DNA of 64,000 nt from Albibacillus kandeliae (GCF_003116585.1 NZ_QEHM01000006.1:124001-188000), one strand, 5' to 3'. Positions 51,688 to 61,428 are shown, counted from the first letter of the stretch. Program-made: numbers and translations. The notes: a model not told the origin generated them from the letters alone.

Positions 51688-53478
51688 ATGTTCCAGAGTT
51701 TCGAGGTATCCGCCCGCCCCGAGCAGGGCCCCCCGCGCCTGCAGGCGCTGCGCTCAGAACTTGCAAAGGACGGGCTCGACGGGTTCCTCGTGCCCCGCGC
51801 CGACGTCCACCAGGGCGAATACGTGGCCGAGCGCGACGCCCGCCTGGCATGGCTCACCGGCTTCACCGGCTCGGCCGGGTTCTGCGCCGCCCTGACCCAC
51901 ATCGCCGGGGTCTTCATCGATGGCCGCTACCGCACGCAGGTCAAGGCGCAGGTCGCCGATGTCTACACCCCGGTCCCCTGGCCCGACGTGTCGCTCTCCG
52001 AATGGCTCATCCAGCAGCTTCCGGACGGCGGCAAGGTCGGGTTCGACCCCTGGCTGCATACCGTCGGCCAGGTCGAGGGCTGGGACAGCGAGCTCGACGG
52101 AACCGGCATCGAGATGGTGCCGACCGACAACCTCGTGGACCGCATCTGGTCCGACCAGCCCGCCCCGCCGATGAACCCGGTCAAGGCCCATCCGATCGAG
52201 TTCGCCGGGGAAAGCGCCACCGACAAATGCGCCCGCCTCGCCGCCGAACTGCGCAGGGCCCGCCAGGACGCCGCGGTGATCACCCAGCCCGACTCGGTGA
52301 TGTGGCTGCTGAACATCCGCGGCTCCGATATCGAACGCAATCCGCTGGCCCATTGCTTTGCCATCCTGCACGCGGACGCCAGCGTCGATCTCTTCATCGC
52401 CGCCGCCAAGCTCGCCGAGCTTGGCGACCATCTCGGCGCCACAGTCACGGTGCACCCGCCCGAGGCTTTCGTCGATGCCCTCTCCGCCCTCTCGGGCCGC
52501 ATCCGCGTCGACAAGACCACCGCGCCGCAGGGCGTGGCCGACGCGCTCGGCTCCCGCATGGTGGCGGGCAGCGACCCCTGCGCCCTGCCCAAGGCCCGCA
52601 AGAACGCCGCCGAGATCGAGGGCACCGTCCAGGCCCACCTGCGCGACGCCGCCGCGATGATCGAGTTCCTCGCGTGGCTCGACGATCAGCCCGCCGGGAG
52701 CCTGACCGAGATCGACGTGGTGACCCACCTCGAAGCCTGCCGCCGCAAGGACAACGCCCTGCAGGACATCAGTTTCGAGACCATCGCGGGCACCGGCCCC
52801 AACGGCGCGATCATGCACTACCGCGTCACCGAAGAGACCAACAGCCGCCTCGAGGACGGCCACCTGATCGTGGTCGACAGCGGCGGCCAGTATCTCGACG
52901 GAACCACCGACATCACCCGCACCGTCGCCATCGGCGTGCCGGGCGACGAGGAACGCCGCGCCTTTACCCGCGTGCTGCAGGGCATGATCGGCATGTCGCG
53001 GCTGCGCTGGCCCACCGGCCTCGCCGGGCGCGATATCGAGATGATCGGCCGCCTGCCGCTCTGGATGGCAGGGCAGGACTTCAACCACGGTCTCGGCCAC
53101 GGCGTCGGCGCCTATCTCAGCGTCCACGAAGGCCCACAGCGCCTCAGCAAGGTCAGCTCGGTCCCGCTGGAACCCGGTATGATCCTCTCGAACGAGCCCG
53201 GCTACTACCGCGAGGGCGCCTTTGGCATCCGCATCGAGAACCTGCTGGTGGTGCGCGAGGCCGACCCGCTTCCGGGCGGCGACCCCGAGCGCAACTTCCT
53301 CGACTGGCTGACCCTGACCTGGGTGCCCATCGACCGCCGTCTGATTGTGACCGAGATGCTCAGCCGCGAGGAACGCGACTGGCTCAACGCCTATCATCAT
53401 GACGTTAGGGAAAAAATCGGACCGCGGGTGGGCAAGGCTGCCAATCTATGGTTGGATGCCGCGGCTGCCCCCCTCTAG
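51688..53478 (+). CDS. Aminopeptidase P-family (M24B) metallopeptidase
   Basis: The 596-residue protein, of the long three-domain XPNPEP1-like type, releases N-terminal residues before proline. The metal-binding catalytic domain shows VVDSGGQYLDGTTDITRT (two Asp ligands), GLGHGVGAYLSVHEGP (His), EPGMILSNEPGYY and FGIRIENLLVV (Glu ligands). GGGAGAG lies upstream of ATG 51688; the longer frame is not conserved. It probably acts in the cytoplasm. Confidence 0.93.
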   Translation: MFQSFEVSARPEQGPPRLQALRSELAKDGLDGFLVPRADVHQGEYVAERDARLAWLTGFTGSAGFCAALTHIAGVFIDGRYRTQVKAQVADVYTPVPWPDVSLSEWLIQQLPDGGKVGFDPWLHTVGQVEGWDSELDGTGIEMVPTDNLVDRIWSDQPAPPMNPVKAHPIEFAGESATDKCARLAAELRRARQDAAVITQPDSVMWLLNIRGSDIERNPLAHCFAILHADASVDLFIAAAKLAELGDHLGATVTVHPPEAFVDALSALSGRIRVDKTTAPQGVADALGSRMVAGSDPCALPKARKNAAEIEGTVQAHLRDAAAMIEFLAWLDDQPAGSLTEIDVVTHLEACRRKDNALQDISFETIAGTGPNGAIMHYRVTEETNSRLEDGHLIVVDSGGQYLDGTTDITRTVAIGVPGDEERRAFTRVLQGMIGMSRLRWPTGLAGRDIEMIGRLPLWMAGQDFNHGLGHGVGAYLSVHEGPQRLSKVSSVPLEPGMILSNEPGYYREGAFGIRIENLLVVREADPLPGGDPERNFLDWLTLTWVPIDRRLIVTEMLSREERDWLNAYHHDVREKIGPRVGKAANLWLDAAAAPL

Positions 53479-53548
53479 AAACATGCTCGTGACATGAACG
53501 TGTTACAGGCACAGGGCAGGACATCACGGTGAATGGGGAGAACGTCAG

Positions 53549-53893
53549 ATGGCCGATCATATCAAAATCCGCAGGGCAGCCGGCAAATGGACTGTCCGGT
53601 CCGGTGGCGCCGTGCTGGGAGAATCCACGAACGCCCTTGAACTGACGGAGGGGGATTACCCCCCGGTCATCTACTTCCCGCGCGAAGACATCGCGATGGC
53701 CTTCCTCGATCGCTCCGACCACAGTACCCATTGCCGCTGGAAGGGTGACGCGAGCTACTACTCCATCGTCACCCGCTCCACCACGCACGAGAACGCGGCT
53801 TGGAGCTACGAGGACCCGTTCGAGGCCGTGGCCGAGATCAAGGGCCATCTCGCCTTCTATCCCAGCGACGCGGTGACCGTCGAAGAGATCTGA
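53549..53893 (+). CDS. DUF427 domain protein
   Basis: The 114-residue protein matches the DUF427 family: VYFPREDI-like NTALE...VIYFPREDIAMAFL and HCRWKGDASYYSI, a beta-rich small domain with unknown catalytic role. ATG 53549 has a Shine-Dalgarno-like GGGGAGAAC upstream. It is 70 bp after the aminopeptidase gene and ends at a terminator. Confidence 0.88.
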   Translation: MADHIKIRRAAGKWTVRSGGAVLGESTNALELTEGDYPPVIYFPREDIAMAFLDRSDHSTHCRWKGDASYYSIVTRSTTHENAAWSYEDPFEAVAEIKGHLAFYPSDAVTVEEI

Positions 53894-53898
53894 GCGAC

Positions 53899-53929
53899 AG
53901 GCCCGGCACGTCCGGGCCTTCGTCTTTCT
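53899..53929 (+). terminator. Rho-independent terminator after the DUF427 gene
   Basis: AGGCCCGG-CACGT-CCGGGCCT followed by TCGTCTTTCT, 5 bp after the DUF427 stop codon. A good GC stem with a moderately T-rich tail. Confidence 0.78.
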
Positions 53930-53964
53930 GGCCAGGGCGTTCGTTGCCCCACCGCCGCCGCGAC

Positions 53965-55617
53965 TCAGGAATGTTCTTCCTTCGCCGTCGCCGCCAGCAC
54001 CCGGTTGTAGGCCTTCAGCGCGTCGATGTGATAAAGCGCGCCGATCAGTTCGGGCGCATCGCTTCCACTCCCCGCGACCACCGGAACAAAGGCAAGGTCC
54101 CGGCTTTCGAACAGCGGCATCGCGGCTTCCAGCGTGGCCGAGGCGTCGATCAGGACGCCCTCCGCCATCAGCGCGCGGCAACTCTCCTCGTCAGCGCCCC
54201 GCGCGCTGCCCAGCGGGCGCATGACCGCCCCCGCGCGCAGCAGCGCCAGCAGGTAGGCGGGCCCGCGCGCAAGGTGAATGCGCCGCCGCGCCAGCTGAGT
54301 CAGAAAGAACGACCGGTCCACCAGCCGCGAGGCCAGCGCAGTCGAGAGTGAGACGGACACCATCAGCGCCAGCCCGGTCTGCCAGTCGCCGGTCAGTTCG
54401 AAAACGATCAGCGTGGTCGAGATCGGCGCCCCGAGCACGGCGGCGGCCACCGCCCCCATGCCCGCCAGCGCATAGAGCGTTTCGGATCCCGACACCTCGG
54501 GAAAGATCGCCGTGGCAACGATCCCGAAGACGAGCCCGGTCAGCGCCCCCATCATCAGCGAGGGCGAAAAGACCCCGCCCCCCATGCGCCCGCCGATGGT
54601 GATCGAGACAGCGATGGCCTTGATCACCGCAAAGACGATCGCATCGTGCAGCAACAACTGCCCCGTCAGCGCGGCCGAAGTGGTCTCGTACCCCACGCCG
54701 ATGACATGCGGAAACCGGATCGCCAGCAGCCCCAGCAGCAACCCGGCCACGGCGGGGCGCAGCACCGGCGGCATGTGCAGCAGCTTCTGCACCCGGTCCC
54801 CCACGGTCTCCGCCCAGAAGATCGACCGCATCAGCGCCACCGCCACAAGCCCCGAGATCAGGCCCAACAGCAGGTAGGCAGGCAGCTCGCCGTAGAACTC
54901 CAGCACGCTCGCCTCGGGCAGCGTGAACTCGGTGACATCGCCAAAGGCCAGCCGGTTCACCACCGTCCCCGCGACCGAGGCGATGACGATGGGCGCATAG
55001 GCCGAAATCGCGAAATGCCGCAGGATCACTTCCATGGCAAAGAGCGATCCGGCGATCGGCGCGTTGAACGAGGCCGAGACCGCCGCCGCCACCGCGCAGC
55101 CCAGCAGGTCGCGCGCGGTCACCCCGTCATAGCGCAGCCGGTCCGACACCCATGTCGCCAGCACCCCGGCCATGTGCACCACCGGCCCCTCCCGCCCCGA
55201 CGAGCCGCCGGAGCTGAGCGTGATCCACGACGCCACCGCCGAGGCAAGCCCCGCCCTGATCTCGACCCGGCCATCCTTCAGCGCGGCCCCCTCGATCACG
55301 TCGGCGACCGAGCGCACCCGGCCATCATCGGTAAAGCGGTTCAGGATGATCCCCACCACAAGGCCACCGACAACCGGGATCAGGAGCACCATGTACCACG
55401 GCAGCGTGCCTGCGTGGCTGTGCAGGTGCAGGACGTCCTCGGTGCGATAGAGGGTCGATTGCAGCCAGTCGATTCCCATGCGGAACACCATCGAGGCACA
55501 GCCCGCCCCGGTGCCGATCAGCAGCGCGATCAGCCAGAACCGGAACTGCGCCGGCCCGCGACGCCGCAGCATCACCCAGCCCTTGCGAAGCTCGCCCGGC
55601 AGCGGCGTGCGCCCCAT
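53965..55617 (-). CDS. CLC-family chloride channel/transporter 1, with CBS-like tail
   Basis: The roughly 550-residue CLC protein has SGGSSGREGPVVHMAG (E148-equivalent gating Glu present), SFNAPIAGSLFAMEV, GGRMGGGVFSPSLMMGA and AAAVLGAPISTTLIVFELTGDW. The first motif is divergent: where CLC-ec1 has GSGIP this protein has RSVAD, so the selectivity-filter Ser may remain but its Gly and Pro do not. The internal proton Glu (E203) is replaced by Val (AMEV), as in CLC channels. A cytosolic tail follows. ATG 55617 is chosen; the frame is also open from a TTG at 55635. Another CLC gene is next to it. Confidence 0.85.
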   Translation of the reverse strand: MGRTPLPGELRKGWVMLRRRGPAQFRFWLIALLIGTGAGCASMVFRMGIDWLQSTLYRTEDVLHLHSHAGTLPWYMVLLIPVVGGLVVGIILNRFTDDGRVRSVADVIEGAALKDGRVEIRAGLASAVASWITLSSGGSSGREGPVVHMAGVLATWVSDRLRYDGVTARDLLGCAVAAAVSASFNAPIAGSLFAMEVILRHFAISAYAPIVIASVAGTVVNRLAFGDVTEFTLPEASVLEFYGELPAYLLLGLISGLVAVALMRSIFWAETVGDRVQKLLHMPPVLRPAVAGLLLGLLAIRFPHVIGVGYETTSAALTGQLLLHDAIVFAVIKAIAVSITIGGRMGGGVFSPSLMMGALTGLVFGIVATAIFPEVSGSETLYALAGMGAVAAAVLGAPISTTLIVFELTGDWQTGLALMVSVSLSTALASRLVDRSFFLTQLARRRIHLARGPAYLLALLRAGAVMRPLGSARGADEESCRALMAEGVLIDASATLEAAMPLFESRDLAFVPVVAGSGSDAPELIGALYHIDALKAYNRVLAATAKEEHS

Positions 55618-55806
55618 GTGCCTGTGCGACCTCAACGCGCGGCCCGCGCCGCTCGGGCACTCTCAGCCCTGCCGCACCGCCGGTTGATCCGCCCCTGCCG
55701 CTCTACCATGTCGACCTCTCACACGCCGTGTCACGGGCACAGGATAGCGGCAGCGACCGATACCTTGTCCACCCGAAACTCCACGGAAATCACCCGCTTG
55801 CGCGCG

Positions 55807-57582
55807 TCAGCTCCGGTAATCCCGCAGAACCGAGGCGGCAATGGCATCGCGCGTCAGCACGCCGATCACGTTCTCGGCCCTCGGCATCGCCTTCTCGGGC
55901 AGAACCAGCAGCGCCGCGTGGTCGCGGTCCGCCATCAGGGTCATCGCGCTCTGCAGAAAGCTCGACTCCTGCGCATAGCCGACCGGCGCGATGATCGGAC
56001 CGTGGCGCTTGGTCGGATCCTCGGGGTGCACCCGCACGATCCCGACCACATGGCGGCCCTCGGTCACCACCGCATAGACCCGCTCGGCTCCCAGTTCGGT
56101 ATCGACGACACCGCTGCTGCCCAGGTCGGATTTCTCCAGCACCGCAACGGCGGGCATCATCAGCTCGCGGATGCGCCGGATCGAGAAGCTGTGCGAACGG
56201 CTCTCGCGCGGAATGTGGTGTCCCCGGCGGCTGAGCTTGGTGGTGTAGATGTCATCCTCCGACAGCCAGCGGCGCACGCCCACCGCGCAGACCACCGCGA
56301 TGATCGCGGCAACGGTGATGGTGTAATCGCCGGTCATCTCGAACAGCATCATGATCGAGGTGATGGCGGCCCCGGTCGAGGCGCCCACGATCCCGGCCAT
56401 CCCGATCAGCGCGAAGGTCACCGAGTGGAACCCGAGGTGCGGGAACATCAGGTCGAGCGCGCCGCCAAAGGCCCCGCCCAGCATCGCCCCGAGGAACAGA
56501 GAGGGCGAGAACACCCCGCCCGAGGCCCCTGCCCCCAGCGAGACCGAGGTGGCGATCATCTTCAGCACGAAAAGCAGGAGCAGAAAGCCCGGCGCGGCCA
56601 ACTGGCCCGTCAGCACCGCCTCGATGGTGGCGTAGCCCACGCTCTCGGTGTGGTACTGACCGGTGGTCAGCAGCAGCACGTAGAACAGGATGCCCAGCGA
56701 CAGCATCCCCAGCGCGTTCTTGAGGTAGGGATTGGCCTTCCAGCCGTCGAACAGGTCCTCGGTGCGGTACAGCACCTTGACGAACAGCCATGCGGCCACC
56801 CCGGCCAGCAGGCCGAAGATGACGTAGAGCGGCAGCATGTCGACCGACAGCGGCACGAAAACGTCGGGCCGGTTGTGCGCCGCGACGAGAAAGGCAGGCT
56901 CGATCCCGAAGGCCGCGCGCCCGACATAGGTCGCCGTCCCGGTGGCCAGAACCACGGGCAACAGCGTGCGCGCGCTGAACTCCGGCAGCATCAGCTCGAC
57001 CGCGAACAGCACCGCGCCGAGCGGCGTGTTGAAGGTGGCGGCAATCCCCGCCCCCGCGCCGGCGGCCACCATGGTGATCACCTGCCAGCTGCGCAGCCGG
57101 AACATGCGCCCCAGCACCGAACCGATCCCCGAACCGATCTGGATGATCGGCCCCTCGCGCCCGACCGAAGCCCCCGATCCGATGGAGAGCGCCGAGGCCA
57201 GCGACTTGACCAGCACCACCTGCGGGCGGATGTGCCCGCCGCGGTAATAGATCGCGTCCATCACCTCGGGCACGCCGTGGCCCTTGGCCTCCGGCGCAAA
57301 GCGCCGCACCAGCCAGAGCACGATCGCCCCGCCCACCACCGGCGCAAGGATCACCAGCGGCCCGTAGGGCGCCGGCGGCGTCGGAATGTTGGCGTCGTAG
57401 TCGAACGAGAAGATCCCGAGGAAGAAGAAGTCGTGGATGACCGAGATCAGGTACCGCAGGACGATGGCCCCGATCCCCGTGACCACCCCGATTCCGATGG
57501 CGATGATCGACAGCGCGATGATCGAGACGTTTCGGTTGTCGGAGGGCGGGTTGACGAGGTCGCTTGTGGTTGTATCGGTCAT
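55807..57582 (-). CDS. CLC-family chloride channel/transporter 2, with CBS tail
   Basis: The 591-residue CLC protein has the canonical motifs GHGVPEVM, SIGSGASVGREGPIIQIG, TFNTPLGAVLFAVEL, GASGGVFSPSLFLGA, and a C-terminal CBS pair region (RIRELMMPAVAVL...VIGVLTRDAIAASVL). The internal proton Glu (E203 in CLC-ec1) is Leu here. ATG 57582 has no clear ribosome binding site. The gene is only distantly related to the CLC gene 190 bp downstream, so they are not a recent tandem duplication. Confidence 0.92.
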   Translation of the reverse strand: MTDTTTSDLVNPPSDNRNVSIIALSIIAIGIGVVTGIGAIVLRYLISVIHDFFFLGIFSFDYDANIPTPPAPYGPLVILAPVVGGAIVLWLVRRFAPEAKGHGVPEVMDAIYYRGGHIRPQVVLVKSLASALSIGSGASVGREGPIIQIGSGIGSVLGRMFRLRSWQVITMVAAGAGAGIAATFNTPLGAVLFAVELMLPEFSARTLLPVVLATGTATYVGRAAFGIEPAFLVAAHNRPDVFVPLSVDMLPLYVIFGLLAGVAAWLFVKVLYRTEDLFDGWKANPYLKNALGMLSLGILFYVLLLTTGQYHTESVGYATIEAVLTGQLAAPGFLLLLFVLKMIATSVSLGAGASGGVFSPSLFLGAMLGGAFGGALDLMFPHLGFHSVTFALIGMAGIVGASTGAAITSIMMLFEMTGDYTITVAAIIAVVCAVGVRRWLSEDDIYTTKLSRRGHHIPRESRSHSFSIRRIRELMMPAVAVLEKSDLGSSGVVDTELGAERVYAVVTEGRHVVGIVRVHPEDPTKRHGPIIAPVGYAQESSFLQSAMTLMADRDHAALLVLPEKAMPRAENVIGVLTRDAIAASVLRDYRS

Positions 57583-57758
57583 CTTTGATGTGCAGCAATT
57601 GTGAAATCTGACGCGGAAGCCTATAGAGGCGGCGCGGCGGGCCCGGCAGTCCGAATGGTCGGGTCGCCCCCAGCTACGACTTTGAGGACGGCAATGCAAA
57701 GCCCTTCCGGTCGGAATTTCTGGGAAACATCACTGGTTTTGACGGAAAGGACCTCGAA

Positions 57759-58319
57759 ATGGCGACCTCGGGACAATGGCGCACCTACCGGCCGGGCCGG
57801 GCGGAGCTCGCGTATCTCGGACTCTCGGTCGCCGCGATCGCCCTCTACTTCGGCGTCCTGCACACGCTCGACGGACGGGCCCAGACCTATTTCGAGGAGC
57901 TGCGCGAGTCCGATCCCGACCTCTACCTGTCCCAGCTGCGCGAAAGCCGCAGCTTCGAGGCCTACATCGAGGAATACCGCGTGATGAAGGGCTATGACAC
58001 GTTCAAGCCCGCCGCGCCCAGCTTTCTCGTCGGCCGCTGGACCATGCGCTCCGAACCGCTGCGCCTGAACCCCGGCACCACCCTGTCGCAATGCAGCGAC
58101 CCGATCACCTTCGACTACGGCATTCTCCTGATGCTCGAAACCGGCGGCGAGGCCCTGCGCGTCTCCTACGGGATCGAGGGGCAGAAGGTGATGGTCAAGG
58201 AAGCGGGCATCGCGACCTTCCCCGTCGACCTGATCAGCTACGGCGCCCGGCTCGACCACATCGAGTTCACGCCCCCGGGCGAGACCGAGAAGGTCTACGC
58301 CTACAACTGCGCCCGCTGA
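57759..58319 (+). CDS. Membrane-anchored protein, unknown function
   Basis: The 186-residue protein has one N-terminal membrane helix (ELAYLGLSVAAIALYFGVLH) and a soluble acidic domain containing YFEELRESDPDLYLSQLRES, a basic YGIEGQKVMVKEAG segment and three cysteines. It does not match a family I know. GAAAGGA lies upstream of ATG 57759. It is divergent from CLC 2 and its stop abuts the convergent decarboxylase gene (TGATCA). An envelope role is likely. Confidence 0.7.
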   Translation: MATSGQWRTYRPGRAELAYLGLSVAAIALYFGVLHTLDGRAQTYFEELRESDPDLYLSQLRESRSFEAYIEEYRVMKGYDTFKPAAPSFLVGRWTMRSEPLRLNPGTTLSQCSDPITFDYGILLMLETGGEALRVSYGIEGQKVMVKEAGIATFPVDLISYGARLDHIEFTPPGETEKVYAYNCAR

Positions 58320-59774
58320 TCAGCAGCGCGCGGCCAGCTCCGCGCCGATCCGACAGACCTCCCGCACCAGCAGATCGAGGTCCGACTGCCGGGTCCGGTG
58401 ATTGGTCAGGTTCACCCGGATCGCCTTGACCCCGCCGATCATCGTCGTCGAGGGCGCGGCGATCCCCTGCTCCTGCAGTTCGATCACGATTTCCTCGTTC
58501 AGCGCATTCAGCGTCGTGTCGGGAATCGCGCCCGCTAGGAAGCGGAAACAGCAGATGTTCAGCGCCACCGGCGCCAGCCGTTCCAGCTCCGGTGTGGCAT
58601 CGACAAGGCCGCCAAGGTAGCGCGCCTGCACGCAGTTGCGCGACACCACCTCGCCCAGCCGGGTCATGCCATGCTCGGCGATCTGCGCCCAGATCTTCAG
58701 CGCCCGGAACCCGCGTGACAGCTCTGGCCCGTATTCCACCGGCCAGGGGTTGCCCGCCGCCAGCCCGCGCTCGGCCCCGGCAAGGTAGTCGGGTCGGTCC
58801 GAGAACGCGCGCCGATGCGCCTCTTCCGAGCGGATCAGCACGAAACCCGCATCGTAGTTGACCTGCAGCCACTTGTGAAAATCGAAGGCAAGGCTGTCGG
58901 CCCGCGCGATCCCCGCCAGCCTCGGGCGGATGCCCTCGTCGAGGATCGCCAGCGCCCCGAAAGCCCCGTCGACGTGATACCACATGCCCTCACGCGCGGC
59001 GATGTCCGCGAGCCGGTCCAGATCGTCGATCGAGCCGAGGTTGACGCTCCCCGCCGTTCCGATCAGCGCGAAGGGCATCAGCCCCGCCGCCCGGTCGGCG
59101 CGGATCGCCTGTTCCAGCGCGTCGATATCGATCTCGAAGGCGGCATTGGTCGGAATCATCCGCAGCGCACCGGTGCCAAGGCCGAGAATATCAAAGGCCC
59201 GCGCGACACAGGCATGGGTCTGGGTCGAGGTATAGCCGACCAGCCCCGCACCGCCGACACCCTCCGCCCGCGCGCCAAAGCCGGTTGCCCGGTCGCGGGC
59301 CGCCTTCAGCGCCACCACCGTCGCCAGCGAGGTCCCCGAAACGATCAGCCCGCTGGCCTCCTCCGGAAAGCCGAACAGGCCGCGGCACCAGCGCACGACC
59401 TGCTTCTCGACATACATCGCGCCATGATCCCGCCCGCCAAGGTTGGCGTTCATCGCCGCAGCCGCGATCTCGGCCACCATGTTGCCCGGCGTCCCCGCCC
59501 CGTGCACCCAGCCGAAGAACCGGGGATGGGTATTGCCGACACCATAGGGCAGCAGCGCCGCGATCTGCTCTGCCACCGCGTCGCCCCCCTGCCCCTGCCA
59601 CGGCAGGTCCCGTTCAAAGGATGTTTTCAGCGCCTCCGTCGGCGCGCGCCAGACTGGGCCTTCGCCCGCGCTCTCCATCCGCGAAATCGCGGCATCGAGA
59701 ATGGCATGGGCCCGGCCCCGGAACGCCTCCCAGTCTTCGGGATCGAGAGAGCGGTCATCCGGGGTGTCGGTCAT
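58320..59774 (-). CDS. PLP-dependent group II decarboxylase (aromatic-amino-acid type)
   Basis: The 484-residue PLP enzyme matches group II amino-acid decarboxylases: HPRFFGWVHGAGTPGNMVAE, the PLP-binding lysine in SLAFDFHKWLQVNYDAGF and RGFRALKIWAQIAEHG near the C terminus. It could act on aromatic amino acids, glutamate or other substrates. ATG 59774 lies 4 bp after the recN stop codon, so it is probably co-transcribed with recN and bamD. No metabolic partner gene is next to it. Confidence 0.88.
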   Translation of the reverse strand: MTDTPDDRSLDPEDWEAFRGRAHAILDAAISRMESAGEGPVWRAPTEALKTSFERDLPWQGQGGDAVAEQIAALLPYGVGNTHPRFFGWVHGAGTPGNMVAEIAAAAMNANLGGRDHGAMYVEKQVVRWCRGLFGFPEEASGLIVSGTSLATVVALKAARDRATGFGARAEGVGGAGLVGYTSTQTHACVARAFDILGLGTGALRMIPTNAAFEIDIDALEQAIRADRAAGLMPFALIGTAGSVNLGSIDDLDRLADIAAREGMWYHVDGAFGALAILDEGIRPRLAGIARADSLAFDFHKWLQVNYDAGFVLIRSEEAHRRAFSDRPDYLAGAERGLAAGNPWPVEYGPELSRGFRALKIWAQIAEHGMTRLGEVVSRNCVQARYLGGLVDATPELERLAPVALNICCFRFLAGAIPDTTLNALNEEIVIELQEQGIAAPSTTMIGGVKAIRVNLTNHRTRQSDLDLLVREVCRIGAELAARC

Positions 59775-59778
59775 CGGC

Positions 59779-61428
59779 CTATCCGTCCAGCAGGGCGCGG
59801 GCCGCCGCCCGGGCCTCCTTGGTGATGGTATCCCCGGCCAGCATCCGCGCGATCTCGTCGATCCGGTCGGACTCGGCCACCGGCACGACGGTGGACAGCG
59901 TGGCATCGTTGGCCACCTGTTTCTGCACCCGCCAGTGATGGCCCCCGCGCGCAGCGACCTGCGGCGAATGGGTCACGACCAGCACCTGCCCGTTGCGAGC
60001 AAGCGACGCGAGCCGCCGGCCCACCGCGTCGGCGGTCGCCCCACCCACGCCCCGGTCGATCTCGTCGAAGATCATGGTGACGCCGGAGTTCTCGCCGGTC
60101 AGGCAGACCTTCAGCGCCAGCAGGAACCGGCTCAGTTCCCCGCCCGAGGCGATCTTGTTCAGCGGACCTGCGGGCGCGCCGGGGTTGGTCGCGACGGTAA
60201 AGGCGACCGCGTCCCGCCCGTCCGGTCCCGCTTCCCCCTCTGCCACGTCGGTGTGGAACACGGCGCGCTCCATCTTCAGCGGCGCGAGTTCGGCCATCAC
60301 CGCCGCATCGAGCCGCCCGGCCGCCGCGCGCCGCGCTGCCGACAGTGTATCGGCGGCCTTGTCATAGGCGGCCTCGGCATGGCTCAGGGCCTCCTGCCGT
60401 TCCGCCAGGTCCGCGTCGCCCGCATCGAGCCGGGCAAGCCTCTGCCGCAATTCCCCGGCGAAGGCGCCCAGATCGTCCGCGACGATCCCATGCTTGCGCG
60501 CCAACGCCCGGATGGCGAACAGCCGCTCCTCGGTCGCTTCCAGCTCGCGCGGGTCGAAATCCAGTCGGTCGAGGCTCTGCTCGACCCCGTCCTGCGCCTC
60601 GCCCAGTTCGATCATCGCCCGGCTCAGCGCGGCAAGCGCACCGTCGAGGGTTCCCTCCGCCTTGTCGGCAGCCCCCTCCAGCCAGCGGATCGCATCCCCC
60701 AGCGCCGCCTCGGCGCCCTGCGGCCCAAGTATCTCGTGCGCCCGCGCGATGTCGGTGCGGATGCGCTCGGCCCCCTGCATCAGACGCCGCCGCGCGTCGA
60801 GTTCGGCGTCCTCGCCCGGTTTGGGGTCGATCTTGTCGAGTTCCGCCACCGAATGGCGCAGGAAGTCCTCTTCGGCGCGGACGGCCGCCAGCGCCGCCTC
60901 GGTCTCGGCCACCGCCTTGCGGGCCTCGCGCGCCGTGGCCCAGGCCGTGCGGACTGCCACGCGCTCCGCCTCGAGCCCCGCGAAAGTGTCGAGCATGTCG
61001 CGGTGTCCGCGCGGGTTCAGCAGGCCCCGGTCGTCATGCTGACCATGCAGCTCGACCAGCGTGTCCGACAGCGCCCGCAGCACCTCGCCGCTGGCCCGGC
61101 GGTCATTGATCCACGCCGTCTTGCGCCCGTCCCCGCCGTTCACCCGCCGCAGGATCAGTTCCTCACCCGCAGGCAGGCCCGCCTCTTCCAGCACTGCCCG
61201 CGCGGGATGGTCCGGCGCGAGGTCGAAGACGGCAGTCACCTCGCCCTGCTCTGCCCCCTGCCGCACCAGATCGGCGCGGCCGCGCCAGCCCAGCACGAAT
61301 CCCAGCGAATCCAGCAGGATCGACTTCCCCGCCCCGGTTTCGCCGGTCAGAACGTTCAGACCCGGCTGGAACGCGATGTCCAGCCGGTCGATGATGAGAA
61401 TATCGCGGATTTCAAGCGCGCGCAGCAT
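59779..61428 (-). CDS. recN: DNA repair protein RecN
   Basis: The 549-residue SMC-like ATPase has Walker A GETGAGKSILLDS near the N terminus, coiled-coil segments in the middle, and the C-terminal signature LSRFLLALKVCL with Walker B VTMIFDEIDRGVGGATA. It acts in double-strand break repair with RecA. It lies 36 bp downstream of bamD, matching the common Rhodobacterales order ftsZ-lpxC-bamD-recN. No SOS-like operator was looked for with certainty. Confidence 0.96.
   Translation of the reverse strand: MLRALEIRDILIIDRLDIAFQPGLNVLTGETGAGKSILLDSLGFVLGWRGRADLVRQGAEQGEVTAVFDLAPDHPARAVLEEAGLPAGEELILRRVNGGDGRKTAWINDRRASGEVLRALSDTLVELHGQHDDRGLLNPRGHRDMLDTFAGLEAERVAVRTAWATAREARKAVAETEAALAAVRAEEDFLRHSVAELDKIDPKPGEDAELDARRRLMQGAERIRTDIARAHEILGPQGAEAALGDAIRWLEGAADKAEGTLDGALAALSRAMIELGEAQDGVEQSLDRLDFDPRELEATEERLFAIRALARKHGIVADDLGAFAGELRQRLARLDAGDADLAERQEALSHAEAAYDKAADTLSAARRAAAGRLDAAVMAELAPLKMERAVFHTDVAEGEAGPDGRDAVAFTVATNPGAPAGPLNKIASGGELSRFLLALKVCLTGENSGVTMIFDEIDRGVGGATADAVGRRLASLARNGQVLVVTHSPQVAARGGHHWRVQKQVANDATLSTVVPVAESDRIDEIARMLAGDTITKEARAAARALLDG

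Noticed and set aside
54646-57588. 980-codon open frame on the plus strand opposite the two CLC genes
   Set aside because: It is rich in Arg, His, Gln and Pro with no hydrophobic or motif structure. It is the reverse-strand shadow of strongly GC-biased CLC genes, whose own motifs are clear.
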